Shown: positions 32,131-41,702, numbered from the stretch's first letter. The stretch is DNA of 64,000 nucleotides from CAZMXS01 sp964570325 (GCA_964570325.1 CAZMXS010000002.1:1-64000); one strand, 5' to 3'. The notes: generated by a model not told the origin, from the letters alone. A program made the numbers and translations.

Positions 32131-35100
32131 ATGAATGCTTTTCGGATCATGCTCGCTGCGGCGTTGGCAAGCGGCGCGCTGGCGCTTGAGCCCAGCGCAC
32201 AGGCAGCCAATTTGCTGCGAAATAACGGGTTCGAAGCCCCGACCAGCACGGACTGGACGCAGGAGAACACGAACTGGTTTACTTGGGGTGGAGCTTTTCG
32301 CACAGATTGGCAGAAATATGCCGGCAACTATGCCCTCGGCATCCCCGGCTCCTGGAGCGGCTCCACCAGCGGCGGCTTCGAGCAAAAGGCGCCGGTGACC
32401 AATGGGCATCGCTATGCCGTCAGTTTCTTTTATTTCTGGGACAATGAGTTTCAGGCCAGTCAGCGCTCTTTTTCGGCGCATTGGTACGACGCCACCGCCG
32501 CCTGGCTCGCTTCACATGAGTATGACCTCAATCTTGTCGGCGCTCAATCCAACTGGTGCTTCTCCGGCTGGTATCCGCTGCGCGCGCCCGACGGCGCGGC
32601 GCGCCTGGAAATCAAGCTGGATATTGCCGGCGTGGGCGGCGGTGGAGTGCTCTATCTGGATGAATTTGCGCTTGAGGATTGCGGCACGGCGCTCGATTCT
32701 TTTTTGGCCAACGGCACCTGGGAGACCCCGCCGGATCAGACCGGATACGGCAACTGGCGCCTCGCGGGCAATGCGATCCATTCGGATTGGCAGAAACACG
32801 CCGGCCAATATGCGGTCGGCTTCTGCGGCCGCTGGTGGGGCGCCCAGACGCAATGCCTCGCCCGCCAATGCATCGCCGTAACCGGCAGCCACGTCTATGC
32901 GACGGATTTCTGGCACTTTTGGGACAACGATTTCACCTGCGCAGTCCGGCAGTTCAGCGTTGAATGGAAAAACAGCGCCGGCGTCGGCCTGGGAACCAAT
33001 CTGACGATCGTCCTCACCAATGGCGCTCAAGCCCAATGGCATCTGGCCGGCCCGTTCACCGTCACCGCCCCCGTCGCTGCCGCCGCCGCCGTTATCCAAT
33101 ACCGCTGCGCCGGCATGGGGACCAGTGGCGTGTATTATCTGGATGACATCACCTGGCGCGATCAATCCGCCGCCGGCCCCGCCTTCTTTCGGCGGCAAGG
33201 CACCAATATCGTGGATGGCCAGGGCCAGCCGTTCCTCATCCGCGGCGAGGCGCTCAGCGGCTGGCTTTCACCCGAACCCTACATGCTGCAGATTTCCGGC
33301 GACGCCAGCGGGCGGGTCTACAGCACGCACACGCGCCTGCGTAACCAGATCAACTGGATTCTCAAGAACCGCGCGGAAATTGACCTGTTCTGGAACACCT
33401 ACAACTCCAATTTTGTGACGGAAAGCGATATCCAATTCCTGGCCGATGAGGGCTGCAACACGCTGCGCATCCCGCTTAATTTCCGGGATCTCAGCCCGCA
33501 GAATAACGAGGGGGCCTTCCTGCCCGACACGTTCGCGTTGCTCGATCGCGTGATCGGCTGGTGCCGCGCGCGCGGGCTGCGCGTCATCCTCGATCTCCAT
33601 GTCTGCCCCGGCGGCCAGGCCCCTGAAACCTCCGGCGACCCCGAATACCTGCAAACAATCAGCAACCAGGAGCATGGCGTGGAATGCCTTTGGGTCACCA
33701 ACGCGGCCTACACCACGCTGACTGGCCGCACGCCGGAATCCAATCGCCGCCGCACCGCCGATATCTGGCGCGAGCTCGCGCGTCATTTCCGCACCAATGA
33801 ATATGTCATGGGTTATGAACTGATCAACGAACCGCACCTGCCCGCCATCACCTGGTCAAACCTCCTGCGCGCCACGTTTGTCCAGATCAGCTCGGCCATC
33901 CGTGAGGTGGACACGAACCACTTGCTCTTCGTCGAGGGCGATATGTTTGCCGAGCGCATTGACGGGCTGCTCCCAATGTGGGACGGCAACACCGGCATTG
34001 CCGTTCACCGCTACTGGCGCGAGACCGGCTACCAGGACGGCTGGGTACAGACCTATCTCGACGCGCGCGCCGCGCACCAGGTTCCGTTCTGGCTGAGCGA
34101 GGCGGGCGAGAATTCCAGCCCGTGGTATCATGACGTGGCCCGGCTCTTCGAAAGCAACCGCATCGGCTGGACGTGGTGGGGCTGGAAAAAAGTGGACAGC
34201 ATTTCGTGCGCGCTTTCCGTTTCAAAATCCACCAACTACCAGTACGTCATTGACCATTTGTGGAGTTCCAACGTCAATCCGGTCCTGTTCCGCGCCGGGC
34301 TCATGGCCCTGGCCGACGCGGTCAAGTTCACCAATTGCACGTTGCGCAAGGAATGGCCGCTGGCTTTGTTCGACACCAACGGCCGCTATAACACGGCCAC
34401 AACGCCCTACACCAACCACACGCTCCCTTGCGCGATCCAACTGGCCGACTACGACATCGGCACCATCCACCAAGCCTATTACGACACCGACTACTGGGCG
34501 ACCAACTATCCCCCCGCCGCATGGAACCGGGGCTGGGGCTACCGCAACAACGGCGTGGATGTTGTGCCGTTGAACAGCGGCGGCTACTACGTCGGCTACA
34601 ACGTCGCCGGCGAGTGGGTGCGCTACACGATTCAGGTGGTTCACGGCAGCCGCTACGATATCCGGCTGAACGTGTCTTCGCCGGACAGCGCCGGCAAGGT
34701 GGCGGTGTACCTTGACGAAACCAACGCGCTCACCGGCGTCATCAACATCCCGCACACGGGCGGGTGGGAAAACTGGAGTCCCGTCACGATCAGCAACTGC
34801 GTCATCCCAGCCGCCGGCGTCCACACCCTGAAGGTCAGCGTGGTCAGCGAGTCGCTCAACATGCGCGACATGCAGATCAGCTTCCCCAATGTGAACTTCC
34901 TGGACTATGACAACGACGGCATGGACGACCGCTGGGAAGTTCGGCAGGGCGGGCACCTGCCGCCAACCGGCGACCCGGACGGCGACCGAATGAGCAACGT
35001 GAACGAGTATCTCGCGGATACCGACCCATTCAGCGCCACGTCATACTTCGCGGAGGCCATCAGCCGCACCCGCACCAACACCGTGCTGAGCGTGCCCATC

Positions 35101-35262
35101 ACCTCGACGGCGCGGTACTACGCCATCCACAGCGCCACGAACCTGGTGCGCGGCCCGTGGCGGGCGCTGGGCGCCAACCTTAAGGGTACCGGCGGCGCGC
35201 TGACCTGGTCGGACACCAGCAGCCCGCGCAACGTGTACTACCGCTGGCTCGCCGCGCCGTAG
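32131..35262 (+). CDS. Secreted multidomain glycoside hydrolase family 5 enzyme
   Basis: The protein has a signal peptide (1-25, cleavage after AQA). Two tandem homologous modules of about 160 residues follow (27-190 and 191-350; DWQK-x-AG tryptophans at 60 and 220), probably carbohydrate-binding. Next comes a GH5-like TIM barrel (about 355-700). The acid/base is Glu567 in ELINEPH and the probable nucleophile is Glu657 in LSEAG. A CBM6-like module (about 770-915) contains GVDVVPLNSGGYYVGY and GEWVRYTI. The tail has an Asp-rich DYDNDGMDDRWE segment from residue 925 and a final beta module. The substrate is a beta-glycan (cellulose, mannan or similar) and cannot be fixed from sequence. It acts outside the cytoplasm. 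Confidence 0.85.
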   Translation: MNAFRIMLAAALASGALALEPSAQAANLLRNNGFEAPTSTDWTQENTNWFTWGGAFRTDWQKYAGNYALGIPGSWSGSTSGGFEQKAPVTNGHRYAVSFFYFWDNEFQASQRSFSAHWYDATAAWLASHEYDLNLVGAQSNWCFSGWYPLRAPDGAARLEIKLDIAGVGGGGVLYLDEFALEDCGTALDSFLANGTWETPPDQTGYGNWRLAGNAIHSDWQKHAGQYAVGFCGRWWGAQTQCLARQCIAVTGSHVYATDFWHFWDNDFTCAVRQFSVEWKNSAGVGLGTNLTIVLTNGAQAQWHLAGPFTVTAPVAAAAAVIQYRCAGMGTSGVYYLDDITWRDQSAAGPAFFRRQGTNIVDGQGQPFLIRGEALSGWLSPEPYMLQISGDASGRVYSTHTRLRNQINWILKNRAEIDLFWNTYNSNFVTESDIQFLADEGCNTLRIPLNFRDLSPQNNEGAFLPDTFALLDRVIGWCRARGLRVILDLHVCPGGQAPETSGDPEYLQTISNQEHGVECLWVTNAAYTTLTGRTPESNRRRTADIWRELARHFRTNEYVMGYELINEPHLPAITWSNLLRATFVQISSAIREVDTNHLLFVEGDMFAERIDGLLPMWDGNTGIAVHRYWRETGYQDGWVQTYLDARAAHQVPFWLSEAGENSSPWYHDVARLFESNRIGWTWWGWKKVDSISCALSVSKSTNYQYVIDHLWSSNVNPVLFRAGLMALADAVKFTNCTLRKEWPLALFDTNGRYNTATTPYTNHTLPCAIQLADYDIGTIHQAYYDTDYWATNYPPAAWNRGWGYRNNGVDVVPLNSGGYYVGYNVAGEWVRYTIQVVHGSRYDIRLNVSSPDSAGKVAVYLDETNALTGVINIPHTGGWENWSPVTISNCVIPAAGVHTLKVSVVSESLNMRDMQISFPNVNFLDYDNDGMDDRWEVRQGGHLPPTGDPDGDRMSNVNEYLADTDPFSATSYFAEAISRTRTNTVLSVPITSTARYYAIHSATNLVRGPWRALGANLKGTGGALTWSDTSSPRNVYYRWLAAP

Positions 35263-35578
35263 CCGGCGATGGCTACGCGGCGCCATCGCAAAAAATCCCG
35301 TTCGATGGTCTAAGTTTTCCCTGTCGCCGTGGTAAAAAAAGCAGGTTGCTTCCGTCTGCGGATCCGGCGTCTCCAGATTCCTGCGGCCGGACCCATTTCA
35401 CTCGCGGCGGGCCCCTGCGCACATGCAGGCAATTCATGGATCCATTCCTGCCGCGATGGAGTATGCGCCCCCCGGGCGCCTCCACATTCCAGCCGTGCGA
35501 ATCCTCTTCCTCCGTGGACCAATCAATTCCCGCCAATTCACGGTTGCAAAACCGGCAAAATTCACAAAAAGATACGCC
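35263..35578. other. Intergenic region between GH5 and GH43
   Basis: No credible gene is visible in these 316 bases. A 7-bp inverted repeat (35266-35272 with 35283-35289, GCGATGG/CCATCGC) lies just after the GH5 stop and is followed by six adenines, not thymines, so it is a poor terminator for the plus strand. An in-frame extension of the GH43 frame to 35423 has no family-like sequence. Confidence 0.4.
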
Positions 35579-37111
35579 ATGTCTTTCACCAACCCTATTC
35601 TGCCGGGCTTTTACCCCGATCCCAGCATTTGCCGCGTCGGGACTGATTTTTACTTGGCCACCAGCAGCTTCGAGTACTTTCCCGGCGTGCCGGTTTTTCA
35701 CAGTCGCGACCTGGTCCATTGGCGGCAAATCGGGCACGCCCTCGACCGGCCCAGCCAGTTGCCGCTGGCCCATGCCGTCTCCTCCGGCGGCATTCTCGCG
35801 CCCACCATCCGGCATCACCAGGATCGCTTTTACCTGGTCACCACCAATTTCACGGCGGGCCGCCATCTGCTCGTTCACGCCACTGACCCCGCCGGCCCAT
35901 GGTCGGAGCCGCTCTGGCTGGGCCACGACGGCATTGATCCATCGCTCTTTTTCGATGACGATGGGCGCGTGTTTTTCTGCTGCACCGGGCCTGGCGGCAT
36001 CCAGCAGGCGGAATTGGACCTGGCCGCCGGCCGATTCGTCTCGGATTGGCGCCTGCTCTGGGGCGGGACCGGCGGCTCGTTCCCCGAAGCGCCGCACCTC
36101 TACAAAATCAACGGAGTCTATTATCTCATGCTCGCCGAAGGCGGCACGGAGTACGGACACATGGTGACAATCGCGCGCGCCGCCGGGCCTTGGGGTCCGT
36201 TTGAGCCCTGTCCACGCAACCCGATCCTCAGCCATCGCAGTCGGGCGCTGGACCTCCGCTCCACCGGCCACGGCGATCTCGCGCAGGACCACGCCGGTAA
36301 CTGGTGGATCGTGTTTCTTGGCGTGCGGCCGGTGGGCTACCCGCCTTGCCATCACCTCGGCCGCGAAACCTGCCTTGCGCCGGTGACTTGGGATGCGGCG
36401 GGCTGGCCGGTGGTCAATCAGAACCAACCGGTCCAACTCCTGATGCATACCCCCGCGCTGCCGGCCGCGCCGTGGCCGGCCACCCCAAGCCGTGACGATT
36501 TCGACGCCCCGCGACTGGCTTTCCAGTGGAACTTCTTACGCAATCCGAGCGCGGACGACTGGTCACTCACCACGCGCCCAGGCCACCTGCGCCTGCGGGG
36601 CAGCGCCTTCACACTCGATGACTTCGAATCGCCGGCTTTTATCGGGCGGCGTCAGCAGCACTTCCACGCGCGCGCCGCCGCGCGCCTCGATTTCACGCCA
36701 ACGGCGCCGAATGAGGAGGCGGGCCTGACCGTGCTGATGAACAATCGGCACCATTATGAAATTGGCGTGACGCTTAAAGACGGGCGGCGCTGCGCGCAAG
36801 TGCGCCGTCGGATCGGTTCGCTCAGCGCCATCGTCGCCAATGAGCCGATTCCCAACGGCGCGCTGATCCTGGCTATTTCCGCCGATCCGAATTGGTACAC
36901 CTTCACCGTGGAGGATGCAGCCGGCGTCCGGCGGGAACTGGCGCGCGCGGAGACGCGCTATCTTTCAACCGAGGTGGCCGGCGGATTCACCGGCGTCTAT
37001 CTCGGGATGTACGCCACCGGCAACGGAGCGCCCGCGCGCGCGGCCGCGGACTTCGACTGGTTCGAATATACGAATGAAAACCCGGGAACGCCGTCGGCGC
37101 GACCCGAATAA
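35579..37111 (+). CDS. Glycoside hydrolase family 43 (beta-xylosidase/arabinofuranosidase type)
   Basis: The enzyme likely releases xylose or arabinose from short xylan oligomers. The start at MSFTNPILPGFYPDPS gives 510 residues with no signal peptide, so it should act in the cytoplasm. The five-bladed propeller carries the catalytic triad of this family: Asp14 in YPDPS, Asp120 in GIDPSLF and Glu170 in FPEAPHLY. A C-terminal concanavalin-like domain (about 315-500, starting near DDFDAPRL) is the usual partner in the XynB-type subgroup. The secreted GH10 16 kb away could supply its substrate. Confidence 0.92.
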   Translation: MSFTNPILPGFYPDPSICRVGTDFYLATSSFEYFPGVPVFHSRDLVHWRQIGHALDRPSQLPLAHAVSSGGILAPTIRHHQDRFYLVTTNFTAGRHLLVHATDPAGPWSEPLWLGHDGIDPSLFFDDDGRVFFCCTGPGGIQQAELDLAAGRFVSDWRLLWGGTGGSFPEAPHLYKINGVYYLMLAEGGTEYGHMVTIARAAGPWGPFEPCPRNPILSHRSRALDLRSTGHGDLAQDHAGNWWIVFLGVRPVGYPPCHHLGRETCLAPVTWDAAGWPVVNQNQPVQLLMHTPALPAAPWPATPSRDDFDAPRLAFQWNFLRNPSADDWSLTTRPGHLRLRGSAFTLDDFESPAFIGRRQQHFHARAAARLDFTPTAPNEEAGLTVLMNNRHHYEIGVTLKDGRRCAQVRRRIGSLSAIVANEPIPNGALILAISADPNWYTFTVEDAAGVRRELARAETRYLSTEVAGGFTGVYLGMYATGNGAPARAAADFDWFEYTNENPGTPSARPE

Positions 37112-37229
37112 TCGGATTAAATCGGAAGGTTGAAGCGGGCCGAATGCCTGCGTTCCATGGGGCGCGCCAAAACGCGGTCGCGTCTGACAATGGCTTGCAT
37201 CACCGTCAACCGTTCGGGAATATCCGCAC

Positions 37230-38570
37230 GTGCGCATCAAACTTATCATGCCGATCGGCCGCAGCAATCTGATGGGCAAGGATTTCTATTTTCGCCTGCC
37301 CGCCCTCGGACTGCTCAAAGTGGCCGCGCTGACTCCGGCGCCGCACACGGTCACCATTAGCGACGAGGCGCTGGCGCCCCTCGACTTCGACAAACCGGCC
37401 GACCTGGTCGGACTCAGCGTGATGACCCCGATGGCCATGCGCGCCTATGAGATCGCGGACGAGTATCGCCGGCGCGGCGTCCAGGTGGTCCTTGGCGGCG
37501 TGCACGCCACAATGTGCTACGACGAGGCCATTCGGCATGCCGACACGATCGTGAAGGGGCAGGCGGAGGGCTGCTGGGAGGAACTGCTGCGCGACGCCGC
37601 CGGCGGCGCGCTCCAGCCCTGCTACGCGAGCCGCAAGGCGATCCCGATCGAAGGCATCGCGCCCGCGCCGTGGCGCCTGGTGCGCGGCAAGGGCTACCTG
37701 CCGGTGCATTTCATCGAAACCAGCCGCGGGTGCAGCCTGGCCTGTGAGTTCTGCTCCGTGACCGCCTATTTCGGCGGCCAGCACCGTTTTCGGCCGGTCG
37801 GCGAGGTAGTGCGCGAGATCGAGGGCTTCCAGTGGCATACCGGCCGGTTTGTCCTGCCGCGCGCGGTTTTCTTTGTGGACGACAACATCATCAACCAGCG
37901 CGCCTACGCGCTCGACCTGTTCAAGCAGATCGAGCGATTCAACATGAACTGGACCGGACAGGTCTCGATGGATCTGGCGGAGGATGATGAACTGCTCAAT
38001 GCCATGGTGAAATCCAACTGCATCGGCGTCGTGTTGGGCATTGAAACGATCGTGCCGGAGAACGCCGCCGAAATCGGCGCCAAGATTCGGACGCCGGAAT
38101 ATTATCGCTGGGCGGTCAACAAGATCCACGACGCTGGAATCGGCGTCTACGGCTCGTTCGTGTTCGGTTTCGACCAGGACGGACTCGACGTTTTTGAGCG
38201 ATTCGAGACGTTCATCCGCACTACCCGGCTCGACGCTGTGCACTGCTCAATCCTGACCCCCTACCCCGGCACCCGCCTGCACCGCCGGCTGAAAAAAGAG
38301 GGACGCCTGTTCCATGAAAACTGGGAAATCTACGACACCTCGCATGTCGTTTTCCAACCCGCCCGCATGACGCCGGATCAATTGTTGCAGGGCTACAACT
38401 GGGCCTTGAGCCGGGCCTATTCGATCGGCGCCATCCTCCGCCGCTACCGGCACGAACGCAAGCGGCACTTCAAGTTCTTCGGTCCGATGAACATTGGTTT
38501 TCGCATTACCACCCGCCGCTACCTCAAGCGCCAGACCACGCCGCCGCGAAATCCGATCCGGAACCGATGA
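37230..38570 (+). CDS. B12-binding-domain radical SAM protein
   Basis: The N-terminal 150 residues look like a cobalamin-binding Rossmann domain (ADLVGLSVMTPMAMRAYEIA, VVLGGVHATM). The radical SAM core follows, with the cluster motif CSLACEFC (Cys168, 172, 175). The C-terminal part has ILTPYPGTRLHRRLKKEGR and matches the pattern of DUF4070 proteins. Members of this group modify lipids, tetrapyrroles or other small molecules. The substrate here is unknown and the neighbours do not indicate it. It stands alone, 118 bases after GH43. Confidence 0.88.
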   Translation: MRIKLIMPIGRSNLMGKDFYFRLPALGLLKVAALTPAPHTVTISDEALAPLDFDKPADLVGLSVMTPMAMRAYEIADEYRRRGVQVVLGGVHATMCYDEAIRHADTIVKGQAEGCWEELLRDAAGGALQPCYASRKAIPIEGIAPAPWRLVRGKGYLPVHFIETSRGCSLACEFCSVTAYFGGQHRFRPVGEVVREIEGFQWHTGRFVLPRAVFFVDDNIINQRAYALDLFKQIERFNMNWTGQVSMDLAEDDELLNAMVKSNCIGVVLGIETIVPENAAEIGAKIRTPEYYRWAVNKIHDAGIGVYGSFVFGFDQDGLDVFERFETFIRTTRLDAVHCSILTPYPGTRLHRRLKKEGRLFHENWEIYDTSHVVFQPARMTPDQLLQGYNWALSRAYSIGAILRRYRHERKRHFKFFGPMNIGFRITTRRYLKRQTTPPRNPIRNR

Positions 38571-38583
38571 GCCCGCGCAGCCA

Positions 38584-39411
38584 TCACAAATCCGGGTATA
38601 ACTTCTTGATGCAATCCGGGCATAGGCCGTGGCTGAACTCGACATCGGCATGGGCATGGATGTAGGACTCGATCTGCTGCCAGTACCCGGAGTCATCGCG
38701 GATTTTCTTGCAGCCGGCGCAGATCGGCAACATGCCCCGCAACTGCTTGACCTGCGCCAAGGCCTCCTGCAATTCATGCAGCAGGCGCTCGCGTTGCTCC
38801 TCGGCCTGCTTGCGATCGGTGATGTCCATGGACACGCCGAACAGGTGGTATTTTTTCGGCTCGATCTGCTTGATCCGCGCGTCCTCCTGAAACCAGACCG
38901 CCTTGCCGTTCTGGTCATGACAGAGGAATTCCTGGCGATACCCCCCCAAGCCGCCGCGAATCGCATTGCGCGCATTGTCGCCCAAGCGCAGGAGTTCATT
39001 CCGGTCGCGGCCGTGATACCAAAGGCCCACGCGGTAGTTGACCGGCACCCGCTCGATGTTGATGAAATCGCCCTCCTCCTCGACAAAAACACGCAAGTCC
39101 CAGAGCAGATCGTAATCCACGTCCACCACCTCGGCGTGCCAGAGGACGCACTGGGCGCTTGCGCCAACCAGTCTGAACTCCTCCTCCGCCATCTTCCGTA
39201 CGGCCAGGGCGGACATCATCGCCTCGCGATCCGCCTCGTCGTAGCTGCGCACCATCTCCTGGAAACGCGCGGTCGCCCGCTGCTCAACCCCGGCTTCAAT
39301 ACGGCGAATCTGCCGGCGAAGCAAAATCAGAGCCAGCGCTCCCGTCAGCATGATGACGCCAAACAGGGCTACGATAACGATCGCGCTGGGCATGATGGGC
39401 CCAATATACAC
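38584..39411 (-). CDS. Membrane PAS-domain protein with C-terminal Cys4 zinc-ribbon-like end
   Basis: The 275-residue protein has one N-terminal membrane helix (about 9-30), a short coil, and a PAS domain (about 75-205) ending in the typical GVSMDITDRKQAEEQ. A coiled helix then leads to a C-terminal segment with two CxxC pairs (CAGC near 230 and CPDC near 266). I recall this tail at the end of many PAS, GGDEF and receiver proteins. No kinase, cyclase or GGDEF domain follows, so its output is unknown. It is convergent with the radical SAM gene, 13 bases away. Confidence 0.8.
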   Translation of the reverse strand: MYIGPIMPSAIVIVALFGVIMLTGALALILLRRQIRRIEAGVEQRATARFQEMVRSYDEADREAMMSALAVRKMAEEEFRLVGASAQCVLWHAEVVDVDYDLLWDLRVFVEEEGDFINIERVPVNYRVGLWYHGRDRNELLRLGDNARNAIRGGLGGYRQEFLCHDQNGKAVWFQEDARIKQIEPKKYHLFGVSMDITDRKQAEEQRERLLHELQEALAQVKQLRGMLPICAGCKKIRDDSGYWQQIESYIHAHADVEFSHGLCPDCIKKLYPDL

Positions 39412-39501
39412 CCAAACAATCCGGGGCGATACTGGAATCGCTGACAGCCGGACGGCTGACGGGGCTCGCGTTGGCGCCGCATCAGCGCTCCCGGCGCCAG
39501 G

Positions 39502-40299
39502 TTACCGGCCGGCCAGCAGGCGACGCCACTGCTCCAGACTGCGGATGGCGAGCGGTTTCGACATTTCCGGCCGGCTGCCATGCAACGCCGGCGCAACTTC
39601 AATGGTCGAAACGCCATTAAATCCAACCGCCTTCAACCCCGCCGCGACAGCGGGAAACGGCACGGAGCCGAACCCGATGTGACCATGCTCGTCCTTGGTT
39701 CCGTTGTTATCGTGCACATGAATCTCGATAATACGCAGCGGCAGGCGCGCGATGTAGTCGGCCGAGCTCATCCGCGCGAAGTAATAGCCGCGCTTCATCC
39801 GCAGATACATGTGCCCGACATCCATCAGGATCCCCGCCCGCTCATTTTCCAGCAGCGCGCCCAGGTCGCCGCGATAATGCGCATAGGCCTCGGCGTCCAG
39901 CGGAAAATCCTCTACGCCCACGCGCGTCGGCAAACCGGCCGTTACCGCCAGCAGCAGCCGTAACGCGGCCGATATCCGGACGCCGTCATAAACGGTCCAG
40001 CGCGAATCCTCCCACATCAGCGGATCCAGCGTGAAGTTCAACAGCCGCGCGCCGAAGGTGTCGGTCACGCAACGCGCCTCCGTCTCCGCCAAGTGGCAAC
40101 TGCCATGCACGGTCACTCCCAAATTCAGCGCTTCAATCGTTCGCGCCAGTTCCAAACGCTGGGCGGACGAAAGGCCCGTCACCTGGGACGGCAGGAAGGA
40201 GACCGTGTCAAATCCGCAGGCGGCGAACTCACGGATCAGCGCAGCCAGGTCTGCGCCAGGTTCCTGGTAATTCCAACTGGCAATACCATAACGGTCCAT
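39502..40299 (-). CDS. Sugar phosphate isomerase/epimerase-like TIM barrel
   Basis: This resembles the AP endonuclease 2/xylose isomerase-like family. The start MDRYGIASWNYQ is preferred over an in-frame ATG 84 bases upstream. Metal-ligand candidates are Glu in VGVEDFPLD, Asp-His in LMDVGHMYL and the histidines in EIHVHDNNG. A late glutamate in STIEVAP completes the set. The 265-residue enzyme probably isomerises a small sugar or inosose. The exact reaction cannot be assigned. The gap to the PAS gene holds a small CAGCCG/CGGCTG hairpin (39445-39458). Confidence 0.8.
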   Translation of the reverse strand: MDRYGIASWNYQEPGADLAALIREFAACGFDTVSFLPSQVTGLSSAQRLELARTIEALNLGVTVHGSCHLAETEARCVTDTFGARLLNFTLDPLMWEDSRWTVYDGVRISAALRLLLAVTAGLPTRVGVEDFPLDAEAYAHYRGDLGALLENERAGILMDVGHMYLRMKRGYYFARMSSADYIARLPLRIIEIHVHDNNGTKDEHGHIGFGSVPFPAVAAGLKAVGFNGVSTIEVAPALHGSRPEMSKPLAIRSLEQWRRLLAGR

Positions 40300-40589
40300 G
40301 CAACACCTCCGATCAAGAAATACCAATTGCGCCAGCCGGCTGCCATAAAATAGCGGGCCCGGCGTTGGCAGGCGCGCAGCCACTGCCCGGTGACAACCCT
40401 GTCAGCGCGCGGCCAATCACATTGGGTTGGCCGGGACTGGCACATTTCGCCTCCGGGGAAGGCGGCAACTCGGCTGGGACGCTGCCTTCAGACAGTTTAC
40501 GGCCAACATAACCCAGCCTTGATCGCCGAGCGCAACAACCGCGCGCCGAGTTGACGGGGCCGCGTATTTGTTGCAGGCTGAACCGCGCC
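40300..40589. other. Divergent intergenic region
   Basis: These 290 bases separate two divergently transcribed genes and contain no credible gene. A short palindrome CCAAT-CAC-ATTGG lies at 40413-40425, within a wider GGCCAA/TTGGCC pair. It could be an operator, but no promoter hexamers are convincing. Confidence 0.35.
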
Positions 40590-41702
40590 ATGAATGAAGC
40601 CGCCACCGACCCGATTTCCCCCGCCGTGGCGCTGGCACAACTGCGCCGCCAGTACAATCTTATCAAGTGGCTCGGCTTGGCGACTGCCGGACTGGTCGGC
40701 CTTACCGTGATCATGCTGCTGTTCATCCTGTATCGTCTGGCCGGCATGCAACATGCGATCCGGAGTTCCATCGGCCTGCTGGCGCTCCTCTGTTCATTGC
40801 CCATTCCCATTGTGGTTTACTTACTGTTGCGCCATTATCGGGGACGCCTGAACGCCGCCACCCGGCTTCTCAAAGAAGTACCGCCCGCTAGGTTAATCAT
40901 GCACCCGGTGTACGAGCTGAACCGGGCAACGGCGATGGTGGAACTCCGTCGGGCGGAACCGCCGGCGCCCGGTGCGCCACGACTTTTCGCCCGTGTGGAG
41001 CGGCCGCGCCGCGGCAGGGTCATCCGGGCCGGCGAACCCGTGCACGCTTACATTGACCCCACACAGCCGGCCGGACCGATCGTACTGTGTGGATTTCAGT
41101 TCGCGCTCATCGGCAAGCTGCTGCCCGACACCACCGGCACAACCATCCGCCGCCAGGCCATCGGCTCATTTCTGTTGCTCTTCATTATCATTGGGTGCGG
41201 CGCCCTTTTCGCGATGGCTATGTTCGCGCAGTCAGCCCTGCGCCTGCGCGACACGGCCCGCCTGGCGCGCGCATCGTTGAACTGGCCGGCGGTGACCGGC
41301 CAGGTCGTCCGCTCCGAAGTGGGGCCCACGCGGATCAAACGCGGCAAGTCCAGCGTCGCCGGTTTTGAAGCCCGTGTGACATACGAATATCGCGGCGCCG
41401 ACGGCAAACTGCGGCAGGGGCGGCGCATTCACTTCGGCAACCGTCCGACCACCGACCGCGACCAAGCCGCTCGACTCGCCGCCGGCTATCCGGCGGGCCA
41501 TCAGGTGCGGATTTACCACGCGCCGGAAAATCCGGACCTGGCGGTTCTGGAAGCCGGCCACGAGGAATCCGTGCGGCGGGAACTGCAGGGCGCGCTAGCC
41601 GGAGGCGCGGCCGTCCTGCTATGCAGCCTGATTTTCCTGGCCGCGATGGGATTGCATTTTCGGCAGCAGATGCGCAAATTGAGGGCCGCGCTGAACTGGT
41701 AA
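40590..41702 (+). CDS. DUF3592-type membrane protein
   Basis: The 370-residue product starts MNEAATDPISPAVALAQLRR and has four predicted membrane helices (about 27-50, 62-84, 193-215 and 332-352). The stretch between helices 3 and 4 has NWPAVTGQVVRSEVG, RVTYEYRGADGKLRQG and GHQVRIYHAPENPDLAVLE. This is the pattern of the DUF3592 extracytoplasmic domain. The function of that family is not established. It is 44 bases upstream of the aldolase gene and could be co-transcribed. Confidence 0.75.
   Translation: MNEAATDPISPAVALAQLRRQYNLIKWLGLATAGLVGLTVIMLLFILYRLAGMQHAIRSSIGLLALLCSLPIPIVVYLLLRHYRGRLNAATRLLKEVPPARLIMHPVYELNRATAMVELRRAEPPAPGAPRLFARVERPRRGRVIRAGEPVHAYIDPTQPAGPIVLCGFQFALIGKLLPDTTGTTIRRQAIGSFLLLFIIIGCGALFAMAMFAQSALRLRDTARLARASLNWPAVTGQVVRSEVGPTRIKRGKSSVAGFEARVTYEYRGADGKLRQGRRIHFGNRPTTDRDQAARLAAGYPAGHQVRIYHAPENPDLAVLEAGHEESVRRELQGALAGGAAVLLCSLIFLAAMGLHFRQQMRKLRAALNW

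Noticed and set aside
35423..35578. Extended N-terminus of GH43 from an upstream ATG
   Set aside because: The added 52 residues show neither a signal peptide nor family similarity. The conserved family start is at 35579.
35273..36448. A 391-codon minus-strand frame opposite GH43
   Set aside because: GH43 on the plus strand has all three catalytic acids and the normal length. The antisense frame has no motif.
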